The translations under genes were made by a program, and so were the position numbers. Below, piece by piece: positions 1-5,661 of a DNA stretch of 14,954 bases. The DNA comes from Bacteroidales bacterium (GTDB taxonomy: Bacteria; Bacteroidota; Bacteroidia; Bacteroidales; UBA12077), in contig JASGMZ010000044.1 of assembly GCA_030156305.1 (NCBI GenBank), positions 1 through 14,954 of the forward strand. The letters run 5' to 3'. Each line of letters begins with the position of its first letter. Position 1 is the first letter of the stretch. Below the pieces are notes generated by a model. The model searched no databases and had not been told where the DNA came from. It was given only the letters and a program-made list of their open reading frames with translations.

Positions 1-187
1 ACGAGACGGCCTGATTACGCGCACCGTTTATCCGGTTGTTCCACCTAAAACTGAATATGCCCTGACAGAATTTGGCCAGAGCCTTTATCCCATTCTTGAC
101 GCCATGTGCGAGTGGGGCAAAGAGTATATGGCTGATACAATTATAGTTGATGCAAATTCAAGCTGTTCGATGGAAGCCAGCAACTAA
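1..187 (+). CDS. HxlR-family transcriptional regulator, C-terminal fragment
   Basis: This is the last 61 codons of an open frame that enters from the left edge (first full codon at position 2) and ends in TAA at 185-187. The visible peptide starts RDGLITRTVYPVVPPKTEYA and continues LTEFGQSLYPIL. This is the characteristic end of the HxlR winged helix: a wing of the type 'GLI.R..Y..VPP.VEY.LT..G..L', followed by a C-terminal helix with a Trp-Gly pair (CEWGKEY). HxlR proteins are small DNA-binding repressors or activators of the MarR/winged-helix class that often respond to electrophiles or redox stress. The N-terminal half is outside the window, so the target and any sensing cysteine cannot be judged, although two cysteines (CEWG and SSCS) lie in the tail. 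No clear terminator follows. Confidence 0.85.
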   Translation, partial: RDGLITRTVYPVVPPKTEYALTEFGQSLYPILDAMCEWGKEYMADTIIVDANSSCSMEASN

Positions 188-290
188 TTTTTTTCTATTA
201 ATTTCACTTCTCTGATTCATTCGATTTGTCTTAAGTCTAGGTAAACAACTAATAAATTGCTTTCCCCAGACAAATTTTTGCGCATTTTCA

Positions 291-319
291 TTGACGCTTT
301 CGACTTATCCTGCTATAAT
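291..319 (+). promoter_or_regulatory. Sigma-A promoter for amt-glnK
   Basis: TTGACG (291-296) is separated by exactly 17 bp from TATAAT (314-319), and a TG dinucleotide lies one base upstream of the -10 box (extended -10). This is close to a perfect vegetative promoter. Transcription would start near 326, giving a leader of about 307 nt before the amt start codon at 633. No sigma-54 type element (GG/GC pair spaced as in nif/gln promoters) was seen. Confidence 0.8.
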
Positions 320-340
320 AGTTTATTAGAAATAAACTAT
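318..340 (+). promoter_or_regulatory. Perfect 10-bp inverted repeat over the amt transcription start
   Basis: ATAGTTTATT (318-327) and AATAAACTAT (331-340) are perfect inverted arms around the triplet AGA. The repeat overlaps the last two bases of the -10 box and covers the predicted start of transcription. That suits an operator for a dimeric repressor. It could instead form a hairpin near the 5' end of the mRNA, although part of the left arm would lie upstream of the start site. Confidence 0.5.
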
Positions 341-411
341 CAACCTTGCACATTTAGCGAAGGGTTTTTTAACCACACTCGTGGTTCCGTATATTTAAAT
401 ACTTTATCAAA

Positions 412-496
412 GGCGATAACATTCACTGCTATAATCTTATGCTGTTCATTTTAGCGACAGCCGATGATCATAGCTGTTTCTGTTATCGTCTTTTTT
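412..496 (+). terminator. Candidate attenuator (multi-branch terminator) in the amt leader
   Basis: Positions 412-421 (GGCGATAACA) pair with 481-490 (TGTTATCGTC) as a 10-bp stem with one G-U pair. Six T residues (491-496) follow at once, which is the arrangement of an intrinsic terminator with a long branched loop. Within the 59-nt loop, ACAGC (457-461) can pair either with GCTGT at 441-445 or with GCTGT at 473-477, so two inner hairpins are mutually exclusive. This suggests a regulated attenuator between the promoter and amt. The ligand or protein that would control it is not evident. Confidence 0.4.
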
Positions 497-518
497 AGGC
501 GGGTAAAATAAAAACCAA

Positions 519-536
519 CTTAACAATGGGGTTAAG
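519..536 (+). promoter_or_regulatory. Hexaloop hairpin in amt leader, possible ANTAR target
   Basis: CTTAAC (519-524) and GTTAAG (531-536) form a perfect 6-bp stem closed by the six-base loop AATGGG. The loop has A at position 1 and G at position 4, the signature of hairpins bound by ANTAR-domain antiterminators, which are known to act on nitrogen genes in Firmicutes. A second small hairpin follows (545-558, stem CTGA/TCAG, hexaloop ATACTG), but its loop has C at position 4, so a canonical two-hairpin site is not confirmed. No terminator U-tract follows these hairpins. Confidence 0.35.
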
Positions 537-596
537 AGTAGCGGCTGAATACTGTCAGTTTCCAAAAGGTTGATACTTAATCACAATTAGTGTGAT

Positions 597-623
597 CTGA
601 AATATATCATTACGGTATTTCAG
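597..623 (+). promoter_or_regulatory. Hairpin abutting the amt ribosome binding site
   Basis: CTGAAATA (597-604) pairs perfectly with TATTTCAG (616-623). The 3' arm includes the first two bases of the AGGAGG ribosome binding site (622-627), six bases before the ATG at 633. The hairpin could limit ribosome access to amt. Another perfect 6-bp hairpin, ATCACA/TGTGAT, lies just upstream (580-596). Confidence 0.4.
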
Positions 624-632
624 GAGGTAACA

Positions 633-1886
633 ATGCTCAATTCTGGTGATATGGCATTTATGATGATCTGTGCCATGCTTGTATTCTTTATGACACCCGG
701 TCTCGCCCTTTTCTATGGCGGCATGGTACGGCGAAAAAATGTCATAAACACATTAATGTCGGTAGTCTTCTGCTGTGGACTGGCTACCATTCTCTGGTTT
801 TTATTCGGCTTTTCCGTCGCTTTTGCGCCCGATGCTGGAGGCCTTGGTTTTATTGGTGATTTTAGCCACGCCTTTTTTAACGGAATCAGTGCAACCGAAG
901 CCGGAGATTATGCCGAAGGCATCCCAGGTGCCCTGTTTGCAATTTTCCAACTGATGTTCTGCATCATTACACCCGCTATTCTGGTCGGTGCTTTATCCGG
1001 TCGAATGCGCTTTAAAGCTATGTTTATCTTTGTTGCGGCTTGGTTAACACTGGTCTATTTTCCTCTGGCACATATGGTCTGGGGCGAAGGCGGTCTGATT
1101 TTGAACCTCGGCGCGGTCGATTTCGCCGGTGGAAACGTTATCCATATCAGCTCCGGTGTCTCTGGTCTGGTGGCATGTCTGTTCTTGGGTTCTCGAAAAG
1201 GCTATGGCATCCGCTCTTACCACCCCCATAACATCCCCCTCTTTTTAATTGGTGGCGCGATTTTATGGGTCGGCTGGTTTGCTTTTAATGGTGGATCTGC
1301 TTTAGCTGCTGATGGTTTGGCAGTTCAGGCCATCGTCAATTCTATGCTTTCATCGGCGGCAGCCATGATGTCCTGGATGGCAATTGAATCACTGCTTTAC
1401 AAAAAAACAACCCTAATGGGAGCCGTTACTGGTGCCATTATCGGCCTGGTCGCCATCACGCCCGGAGCCGGCTTTGTCCCTTTCTGGTCAGCACCCGTTA
1501 TTGGTATCCTGGTCAGCCCGATCTGTTTTTTCTTTATGACCAAAGTCAAACTGCACTTCGGTTACGATGATGCCCTTGATGCCTTTGGCTGCCATGGTAT
1601 TGGTGGAATCTGGGGCGGAATTGCAACTGGCCTCTTTGCCCAGACTTCAATTAATCCAGTCGCCCAGTGGAACGGCCTCTTCTTTGGTGACACAAAGCTT
1701 TTCACTGCTCAACTTTTAGCAATCATTATCACCATAGTTTATGCTGTGGTTGTGACTTCCGTGATTATGTTTGTGCTGAAAAAAGTTATGGCAATTCGCG
1801 TTGACACGGAATCCGAAGATGTTGGGCTGGATATCGGCGAACACAGTGAGCAAGCTTATGCTGCATTCTCAGGGATTGACCAGTAA
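633..1886 (+). CDS. amt: Ammonium transporter (Amt/MEP/Rh family)
   Basis: This 417-residue polytopic membrane channel conducts ammonia/ammonium into the cell for assimilation. The family signature near the N-terminus is present (MTPGLALFYGGMVRRKN, residues 20-36). The pore residues expected from E. coli AmtB can be placed: the twin histidines His171 (NVIHISSG) and His321 (GCHGIGGIWGG), the conserved Asp163 of the DFAGG loop, Trp150 (AHMVWG), and the phenylalanine gate at Phe105 and Phe218. About eleven membrane helices fill the rest, and the cytoplasmic tail is hydrophilic (residues 388-417). The start is fixed by AGGAGG at 622-627. No cleavable signal peptide is evident. glnK follows after 11 bp, the near-universal pairing in which PII blocks the channel when nitrogen is plentiful. 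The long structured leader suggests regulation after transcription starts. Confidence 0.97.
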   Translation: MLNSGDMAFMMICAMLVFFMTPGLALFYGGMVRRKNVINTLMSVVFCCGLATILWFLFGFSVAFAPDAGGLGFIGDFSHAFFNGISATEAGDYAEGIPGALFAIFQLMFCIITPAILVGALSGRMRFKAMFIFVAAWLTLVYFPLAHMVWGEGGLILNLGAVDFAGGNVIHISSGVSGLVACLFLGSRKGYGIRSYHPHNIPLFLIGGAILWVGWFAFNGGSALAADGLAVQAIVNSMLSSAAAMMSWMAIESLLYKKTTLMGAVTGAIIGLVAITPGAGFVPFWSAPVIGILVSPICFFFMTKVKLHFGYDDALDAFGCHGIGGIWGGIATGLFAQTSINPVAQWNGLFFGDTKLFTAQLLAIIITIVYAVVVTSVIMFVLKKVMAIRVDTESEDVGLDIGEHSEQAYAAFSGIDQ

Positions 1887-1897
1887 AGGAGGTATTC

Positions 1898-2236
1898 ATG
1901 AAACAAATCGAAGCAATTATCCGCCCGGAAAAGCTGGAACCGCTAAAAGAAGCATTTCACGCGGCCAACGTTAATGGCATGAACGTCCGTCAGGTCCTAG
2001 GCTGTGGTAATCAACATGGCTGGGTCGCCCATAATAGGGGCACAACGGTAATGATCAACATGATGTCAAAGATCGAAATTAAAATTGTTGTCGCCGATAA
2101 TCAGGTAGAAAAAATCTGTGCCCTGATTATTGATGTGGTTCGCACCGGAGAGATGGGCGATGGTAAAATTTTTATCAAACCCGTTGACGATTGCATCCGG
2201 ATTCGTACCGGCGAGCGAGGCGATATCGCGCTTTAA
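1898..2236 (+). CDS. glnK: PII nitrogen regulatory protein GlnK
   Basis: This 112-residue PII protein forms trimers that bind ATP/ADP and 2-oxoglutarate and dock on Amt to gate ammonium uptake. The start has AAAGGAGG a few bases upstream and follows amt directly, so the two are co-transcribed. The B-loop (TGEMGDGKIF, near residues 83-92) and the C-terminal nucleotide-contact motif (RIRTGERGD) are intact. The T-loop reads GCGNQHGWVAHNRG then TTVMINMMSK. Aligned on the Arg-Gly, it is two residues longer than in E. coli GlnB/GlnK. It has Asn and Val where Tyr46 and Tyr51 would be, so the classical uridylylation or adenylylation site is absent. Control is therefore likely by ligand binding alone. 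NifI-type PII is less likely given the amt linkage. Confidence 0.95.
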   Translation: MKQIEAIIRPEKLEPLKEAFHAANVNGMNVRQVLGCGNQHGWVAHNRGTTVMINMMSKIEIKIVVADNQVEKICALIIDVVRTGEMGDGKIFIKPVDDCIRIRTGERGDIAL

Positions 2237-2237
2237 G

Positions 2238-2273
2238 AAAAAACCTCTGGCAACAATTAGCCAGAGGTTTTTT
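2238..2273 (+). terminator. Bidirectional intrinsic terminator between glnK and the XRE-cupin gene
   Basis: AACCTCTGGC (2242-2251) pairs perfectly with GCCAGAGGTT (2260-2269) around an 8-nt loop. It is flanked by A residues on the left (2238-2243) and T residues on the right (2268-2273). It begins right after the glnK stop codon. The A-tract becomes a T-tract on the other strand, so it can also end the convergent minus-strand gene that stops at 2323. Confidence 0.9.
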
Positions 2274-2322
2274 ATGTATCTACAAGATTGTCATACTATT
2301 TATATTGCAACTCAACTAAATT

Positions 2323-2877
2323 TTAATTCTCCATGTAATAAATCACCATACTAAGCGTAGCAGTTTCTTCGCCAATATTTTTGTAAGAATGTTCTACATC
2401 AGCTCTGAATTTGATGGAGTCACCGCAATTTAAAACAAAGCTTTTGCCATCAACAACTACCTCAATTGATCCTTCAAAACAGGTCACATATTCCTCAGTT
2501 CCCTGCAGATGAGCCAAAGACGTCTGGCTGCCGCCCTTTTTCATTACGACCCGATAAGTCTCAAACAGCTTTTTTTCTTCAAACAAAAAAACCGGGTAAT
2601 TGATAAAGCGCCCTTCATCCTCTATCAGAGGGCTGATTTCCTCACAGGGGATAAACATGGTCGCATCAGCTTCCGGTTTTAGTAAAGATGAGAAAGAAGT
2701 TTTATAACCGTTAGCAATCTTCCACAACACAGAAATGGTGGGATTGACATTACCCTTTTCAATCTGCGCCAGCATGGATCTTGAGACGCCCGTCTCCTGA
2801 GCTGCCGCATCCAAGGTCAATTTTTTGCTTTCCCGTATTTTTTTTATATTTTTTCCGACAATATCATTAATATCCAC
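2323..2877 (-). CDS. XRE-family regulator with C-terminal cupin domain
   Basis: This is a 184-residue protein starting at GTG (2875-2877), with GGAGGA five bases upstream on its strand. Residues 9-65 are a Cro/C1-type helix-turn-helix (IKKIRESKKLTLDAAAQETG, then VSRSMLAQIEKG and NPTISVLWKIANG). Residues 105-182 form a small beta-barrel cupin (GTEEYVTCFEGSIEVVVDG, CGDSIKFRADVEHSYKN) in which a small ligand or metal usually binds; His123, Glu128/129 and His163 are candidate contacts. XRE-cupin proteins are typical local regulators of transport or amino-acid genes. This one is divergent from azlC with a 107-bp gap, so it most likely controls azlCD and perhaps itself, with an amino acid as a possible effector (inference). 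Its own promoter was not clearly found. Confidence 0.88.
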   Translation of the reverse strand: MDINDIVGKNIKKIRESKKLTLDAAAQETGVSRSMLAQIEKGNVNPTISVLWKIANGYKTSFSSLLKPEADATMFIPCEEISPLIEDEGRFINYPVFLFEEKKLFETYRVVMKKGGSQTSLAHLQGTEEYVTCFEGSIEVVVDGKSFVLNCGDSIKFRADVEHSYKNIGEETATLSMVIYYMEN

Positions 2878-2889
2878 GCCTTCCTCCGC

Positions 2890-2918
2890 TTGACAATATA
2901 TAAGACTAGTAGTACAAT
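2890..2918 (+). promoter_or_regulatory. Sigma-A promoter for azlCD
   Basis: TTGACA (2890-2895), a 17-bp spacer, then TACAAT (2913-2918). The -35 hexamer is perfect and the spacing is ideal. Transcription would start around 2925, leaving a 60-nt leader to the azlC ATG at 2985. Confidence 0.65.
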
Positions 2919-2957
2919 ATATAGAATTCTAGTATCGTATACTTTAAGTACAATATA
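2911..2957 (+). repeat. Direct repeat AGTACAATATA flanking the azlC transcription start
   Basis: The 11-mer AGTACAATATA occurs at 2911-2921, overlapping the -10 box, and again at 2947-2957, 36 bp downstream. A related GACAATATA lies at 2892-2900. The spacing places the two copies on nearly the same face of the helix. They are candidate binding sites for the divergent XRE-cupin regulator. Confidence 0.4.
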
Positions 2958-2984
2958 CCATCATTTTGATTGGAGGTCAATTAC

Positions 2985-3686
2985 ATGTTCAACGTTAAGC
3001 AAAAAAGCGCCTTTAAGGCTGCTTTTCCCTATACCTTGCCCATCCTGACCGGCTTTTTATTTCTGGGCATCGCTTATGGCATTTATATGATTTCTCTGGG
3101 CTTCTCGCCTATCTTTCCGATTTTGATGAGTCTCTTTATCTTTGCCGGATCGATGGAATTTGTCACCGCCAACCTGCTATTATCCGGTTTTAACCCCATC
3201 GGTGCCTTTCTCCTGACCCTGATGGTCAATGCCCGTCATCTTTTTTACGGTCTTTCTATGCTGGATAAATACCAGGCCGCCGGAAAGGTCAGCCCCTATC
3301 TGATCTTTGGCATGTGTGATGAATCCTTTTCCATCAATGCCAGCACGACCGTACCCTTAGGTGTATCCGCTGGTGACTTTTATTTTTTTGTCACCCTTTT
3401 AAACCACCTTTACTGGGTGGCCGGGGCGACAATCGGCGCTCTATTCGGTTCCCTACTGCCTTTCTATCCCCAGGGGCTGGATTTTGTCATGACCGCCCTA
3501 CTGGTCGTTATTTTTCTGGAACAATGGCTCAAAGACAAAGATCATCAGAGTGCTCTAATCGGCATGGGCCTGACCCTGATCTCTTTGTTAATTTTTGGCT
3601 CTGACCGCTTTGTGATTCCGGCAATGATTGCCATCCTGTTGGTTTTAATTCCCCTATCCCGCCAGAAAGAAGGTTTAAAAGAATGA
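2985..3686 (+). CDS. azlC: AzlC-family branched-chain amino-acid exporter, large subunit
   Basis: This 233-residue membrane protein forms, with AzlD, an exporter of branched-chain amino acids and analogues such as azaleucine (family knowledge from B. subtilis AzlCD and C. glutamicum BrnFE). The frame opens at a TTG (2970), but that TTG overlaps the ribosome binding site GGAGG (2972-2976). The ATG at 2985, eight bases downstream, is therefore the start. The AzlC core is present: AFPYTLPILTGFLFLGIAYG, an AGSMEFV segment, LMVNARHLFYGLSM, and the loop GMCDESFSIN. Several hydrophobic helices follow, ending in a short charged tail. The stop codon overlaps the azlD start in ATGA, so the two subunits are translationally coupled. 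The divergent XRE-cupin gene is the likely regulator. Confidence 0.93.
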   Translation: MFNVKQKSAFKAAFPYTLPILTGFLFLGIAYGIYMISLGFSPIFPILMSLFIFAGSMEFVTANLLLSGFNPIGAFLLTLMVNARHLFYGLSMLDKYQAAGKVSPYLIFGMCDESFSINASTTVPLGVSAGDFYFFVTLLNHLYWVAGATIGALFGSLLPFYPQGLDFVMTALLVVIFLEQWLKDKDHQSALIGMGLTLISLLIFGSDRFVIPAMIAILLVLIPLSRQKEGLKE

Positions 3687-4009
3687 CCACCACCCAGCAA
3701 ATTATTACCATTGTCATGGTTGTTTTAGGTACCATGACCACCCGGTTTTTACCCTTTATACTGTTTCCAGCCAACAAAGAAACACCGCACTTTATACAGT
3801 CGCTGGGAAAAGTTTTGCCTTCCGCCGCCCTGGGTCTCCTAGTCATTTACTGTCTGAAGGATATTAATCTTTTAGCCGGCAACCATGGCATTCCGGAACT
3901 GATTGCCGTTGCTTTTGTGGTTTTTTTACATGTTTTAAAGCGCAATATGCTTTTGTCCATTTCCGGGGGGACTTTTCTTTATATGGTTTTGATTAGTGTT
4001 GTTTTTTGA
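3683..4009 (+). CDS. azlD: AzlD-family branched-chain amino-acid exporter, small subunit
   Basis: This 108-residue protein has about four membrane helices and is the small partner of AzlC. The length and the opening motif (GTMTTRFLPFILFP) match the AzlD family, as do the later hydrophobic stretches around PSAALGLLVIYCLKD and GIPELIAVAFVVFLHVLKRN. The ATG overlaps the azlC stop by four bases (ATGA), which suggests tight stoichiometric coupling. No recognisable intrinsic terminator follows before the convergent nitroreductase gene, only a 55-bp AT-rich gap. Confidence 0.92.
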   Translation: MTTTQQIITIVMVVLGTMTTRFLPFILFPANKETPHFIQSLGKVLPSAALGLLVIYCLKDINLLAGNHGIPELIAVAFVVFLHVLKRNMLLSISGGTFLYMVLISVVF

Positions 4010-4064
4010 ATGTTTCAGCCAGCATCTTATTTGTATTTCCCCCATTATATCCTCACACTGCAAT

Positions 4065-4724
4065 TCACACCCACTCAAAGTTATCCTTTCCGGCACCAAT
4101 TTCAAAATGATATTTCCCCAAACCTAGGTCAGCGCCAGTGAAAATACCATTATCACAAGACATGGAAACTTTGTTTCCTTCGCCTTTGATAAAAAAAGCC
4201 TGTTTGTTAAGGGCTGTCGGTGCAAGTAGCGCTGCATTCACCCCATTAATAAACCATTCCGGGGCTGTCCCCTTATATGAGCTTATATCCTCAGCTTTCT
4301 TGGATTTATGCGAAACACCCTGCGTTGCACCGTATCCGATTGAAACAATGCCGACAACCTTTTGGCCGCCTACCTCTTGAGATGTCCTTTTTTTGTTAAT
4401 CGTTCCTCCAGCCCACCATGTATTCAGTCCCAGCGTCTGGGCGAAAAGCATCAGATCGGCACCGCAGTAGCCCAGCTTTTCATCCAAATCAGGTCTATCT
4501 TTGCCGGCGAGAATCAGATAGTTATTTACACCCTTCGCAAGAATCATTTTGATAACTGCATTAAAAGCTTTTTTGTCATTTACCATTAATTTGATAGAAA
4601 GATCATATTTGTCATTATTTTCATTAATTCTATCATTCAGTTGCTTAATCACCTCAACTGGAATTGGCTTATCTTTGTATTTTCGAACCATATGTCGAGA
4701 CTGCATTGCTTCTTCAATCTTCAT
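4065..4724 (-). CDS. Nitroreductase-fold protein, putative FMN-dependent oxidoreductase
   Basis: This is a protein of 219 residues. The frame can be read from a TTG at 4733, but AAGGAG at 4734-4739 on the opposite strand touches that codon. The ATG at 4722-4724 (MKIEEAMQSRHMVRKYKDKP) has a 9-base spacing and is preferred. The N-terminus is the typical nitroreductase opening, with an SRHxxRxY-type FMN-binding segment. The middle LGYCGADLMLFAQTLGLNTWWAGG is the usual flavin and dimer region, and VVGIVSIGYG follows. The C-terminal half (APTALNKQAFFIKGEGNKV, ...GADLGLGKYHFEIGAG) resembles the putative TM1586-type nitroreductase subfamily. Such proteins reduce nitro compounds, quinones or related electron acceptors using FMN. 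The physiological substrate here is unknown. It follows the sirtuin gene by 83 bp on the same strand. Confidence 0.85.
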   Translation of the reverse strand: MKIEEAMQSRHMVRKYKDKPIPVEVIKQLNDRINENNDKYDLSIKLMVNDKKAFNAVIKMILAKGVNNYLILAGKDRPDLDEKLGYCGADLMLFAQTLGLNTWWAGGTINKKRTSQEVGGQKVVGIVSIGYGATQGVSHKSKKAEDISSYKGTAPEWFINGVNAALLAPTALNKQAFFIKGEGNKVSMSCDNGIFTGADLGLGKYHFEIGAGKDNFEWV

Positions 4725-4791
4725 AATCATCAACTCCTTTATAAATTGTTAATCCAAATTAATTCCAATAAAATAATTCCGTTCAAAATGT

Positions 4792-4808
4792 ATTTCTCAT
4801 TGAGAAAT
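4792..4808 (-). terminator. Weak hairpin just after the sirtuin gene
   Basis: ATTTCTC (4792-4798) and GAGAAAT (4802-4808) form a 7-bp stem with a 3-base loop, right at the sirtuin stop codon (4808-4810). On the minus strand only ACATTTT follows, not a strong T-run, so any termination would be leaky and the nitroreductase gene could be partly co-transcribed. Confidence 0.3.
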
Positions 4809-5512
4809 TATGAAATCTTTTCGAAAACTGCATCTGCCGTTTTATGTATATTTATTTCTGCAAGTGAATCAAACTGTGTTTTAGCTGGATTTATTTGTAC
4901 AATCTTTGCAGATGGATTTATATAATTAAAGTATACACTACTATAGTTTCCAATTGCACCTACAATAATTACAAGTTCTGCATTTCCAGCCCAGTTTCGA
5001 GATTTTGAAACCTCTTCCTCTAACACCCCTACATGAGCATATACTGGAAAACTACACATTAATCCTCCACAGTTACATCTTGGCGCCTTTCCTTGATTCC
5101 AAATGCAAATATCATCATTTCTTTTCCCGCAGCTTAAACATTTATTTACATGGAAACTTCCTTGAATTTCTGCCACATTCTTAGAACCCGCCGGACTGTG
5201 AAGACCATCAATATTTGTGGTGATCACTCCCTGCAACTTACCTTTTTTTTCTAATTCTGCCATTTTTTTATGAGCAAAACTTGGACCATTATTAAATATA
5301 GCATCCAAGAATGACCGACGAGAAACCCTATAGTAGTGCTCCGGGGTCGCTTTAAGCACTATTGTTGATGCAAACTGAAATGTATCTGCCATGTTGAGAC
5401 CATGCATGCTTGCAATACCAGAAGCAACTGATATTCCTGCTCCGGTAATAACCAGTGTAAACTTACTTTCATTAATTAAATCCTGTAATTTTTCGATTTG
5501 TTGATCCATCAT
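4808..5512 (-). CDS. Divergent Sir2-family protein with Gln in place of the catalytic His
   Basis: This 234-residue protein has the Sir2 Rossmann fold that binds NAD+. Visible motifs are GAGISVASGI (residues 24-33), TTNIDGLHSPAG (98-109, with Asn100 as the conserved NAD-contact Asn), a four-cysteine zinc set (Cys125-x2-Cys128, then Cys146-x-Cys148), and a C-terminal dinucleotide region (VIIVGAIGN, IVQINPAKT, HKTADAVFEKI). Two departures stand out. The motif that carries the deacetylase histidine (normally His-Gly) reads IQGS, with Gln117. The usual PDFR-type sequence after the GAG loop is absent. A Gln at the His position is known from class M sirtuins (SirTM), which ADP-ribosylate proteins instead of deacetylating them. 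Their usual partners (macrodomain, GcvH-like protein, lipoate ligase) are not in this window, and this protein is shorter. The ribosome binding site is weak (GAAAGTG). Confidence 0.85.
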   Translation of the reverse strand: MMDQQIEKLQDLINESKFTLVITGAGISVASGIASMHGLNMADTFQFASTIVLKATPEHYYRVSRRSFLDAIFNNGPSFAHKKMAELEKKGKLQGVITTNIDGLHSPAGSKNVAEIQGSFHVNKCLSCGKRNDDICIWNQGKAPRCNCGGLMCSFPVYAHVGVLEEEVSKSRNWAGNAELVIIVGAIGNYSSVYFNYINPSAKIVQINPAKTQFDSLAEINIHKTADAVFEKIS

Positions 5513-5619
5513 GTCACTTTCTTTTATTTTTCAATTTTAGAATTGTTCAGAAATTCTTGAGATTGTACTGCGCAAATTATTTTAGTCGCCAAAAGCCGAA
5601 CAAAGCCCCTTTTATTGCC

Positions 5620-5649
5620 CCAAACATTATATGATCATATAACATTTGG
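5620..5649. repeat. 30-bp interrupted palindrome between lipoprotein and sirtuin genes
   Basis: The core TTATATGATCATATAA (5627-5642) is a perfect 16-bp palindrome. It is flanked by CCAAA (5620-5624) and TTTGG (5645-5649), with two mismatched bases on each side between core and flank. It lies downstream of the lipoprotein stop and 108 bp upstream of the sirtuin start. It has no T-run on either strand, so it may be an operator or an mRNA-stabilising hairpin more than a terminator. The rest of the 149-bp gap shows no gene. Confidence 0.5.
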
Positions 5650-5661
5650 AGCGCGTTTCAA

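Noticed and set aside
257..454. 65-residue open frame upstream of amt
   Set aside because: It starts at TTG before the amt promoter, covers the -35/-10 boxes and leader hairpins, has no ribosome binding site, and its peptide looks like no known family.
544..558. Second canonical ANTAR hairpin
   Set aside because: The stem is only four bp and loop position 4 is C rather than G, so it was not called as a site on its own.
3529..3846. 105-residue minus-strand frame over azlC/azlD
   Set aside because: It is antisense to two clear family members, with no start signal or recognisable domain.
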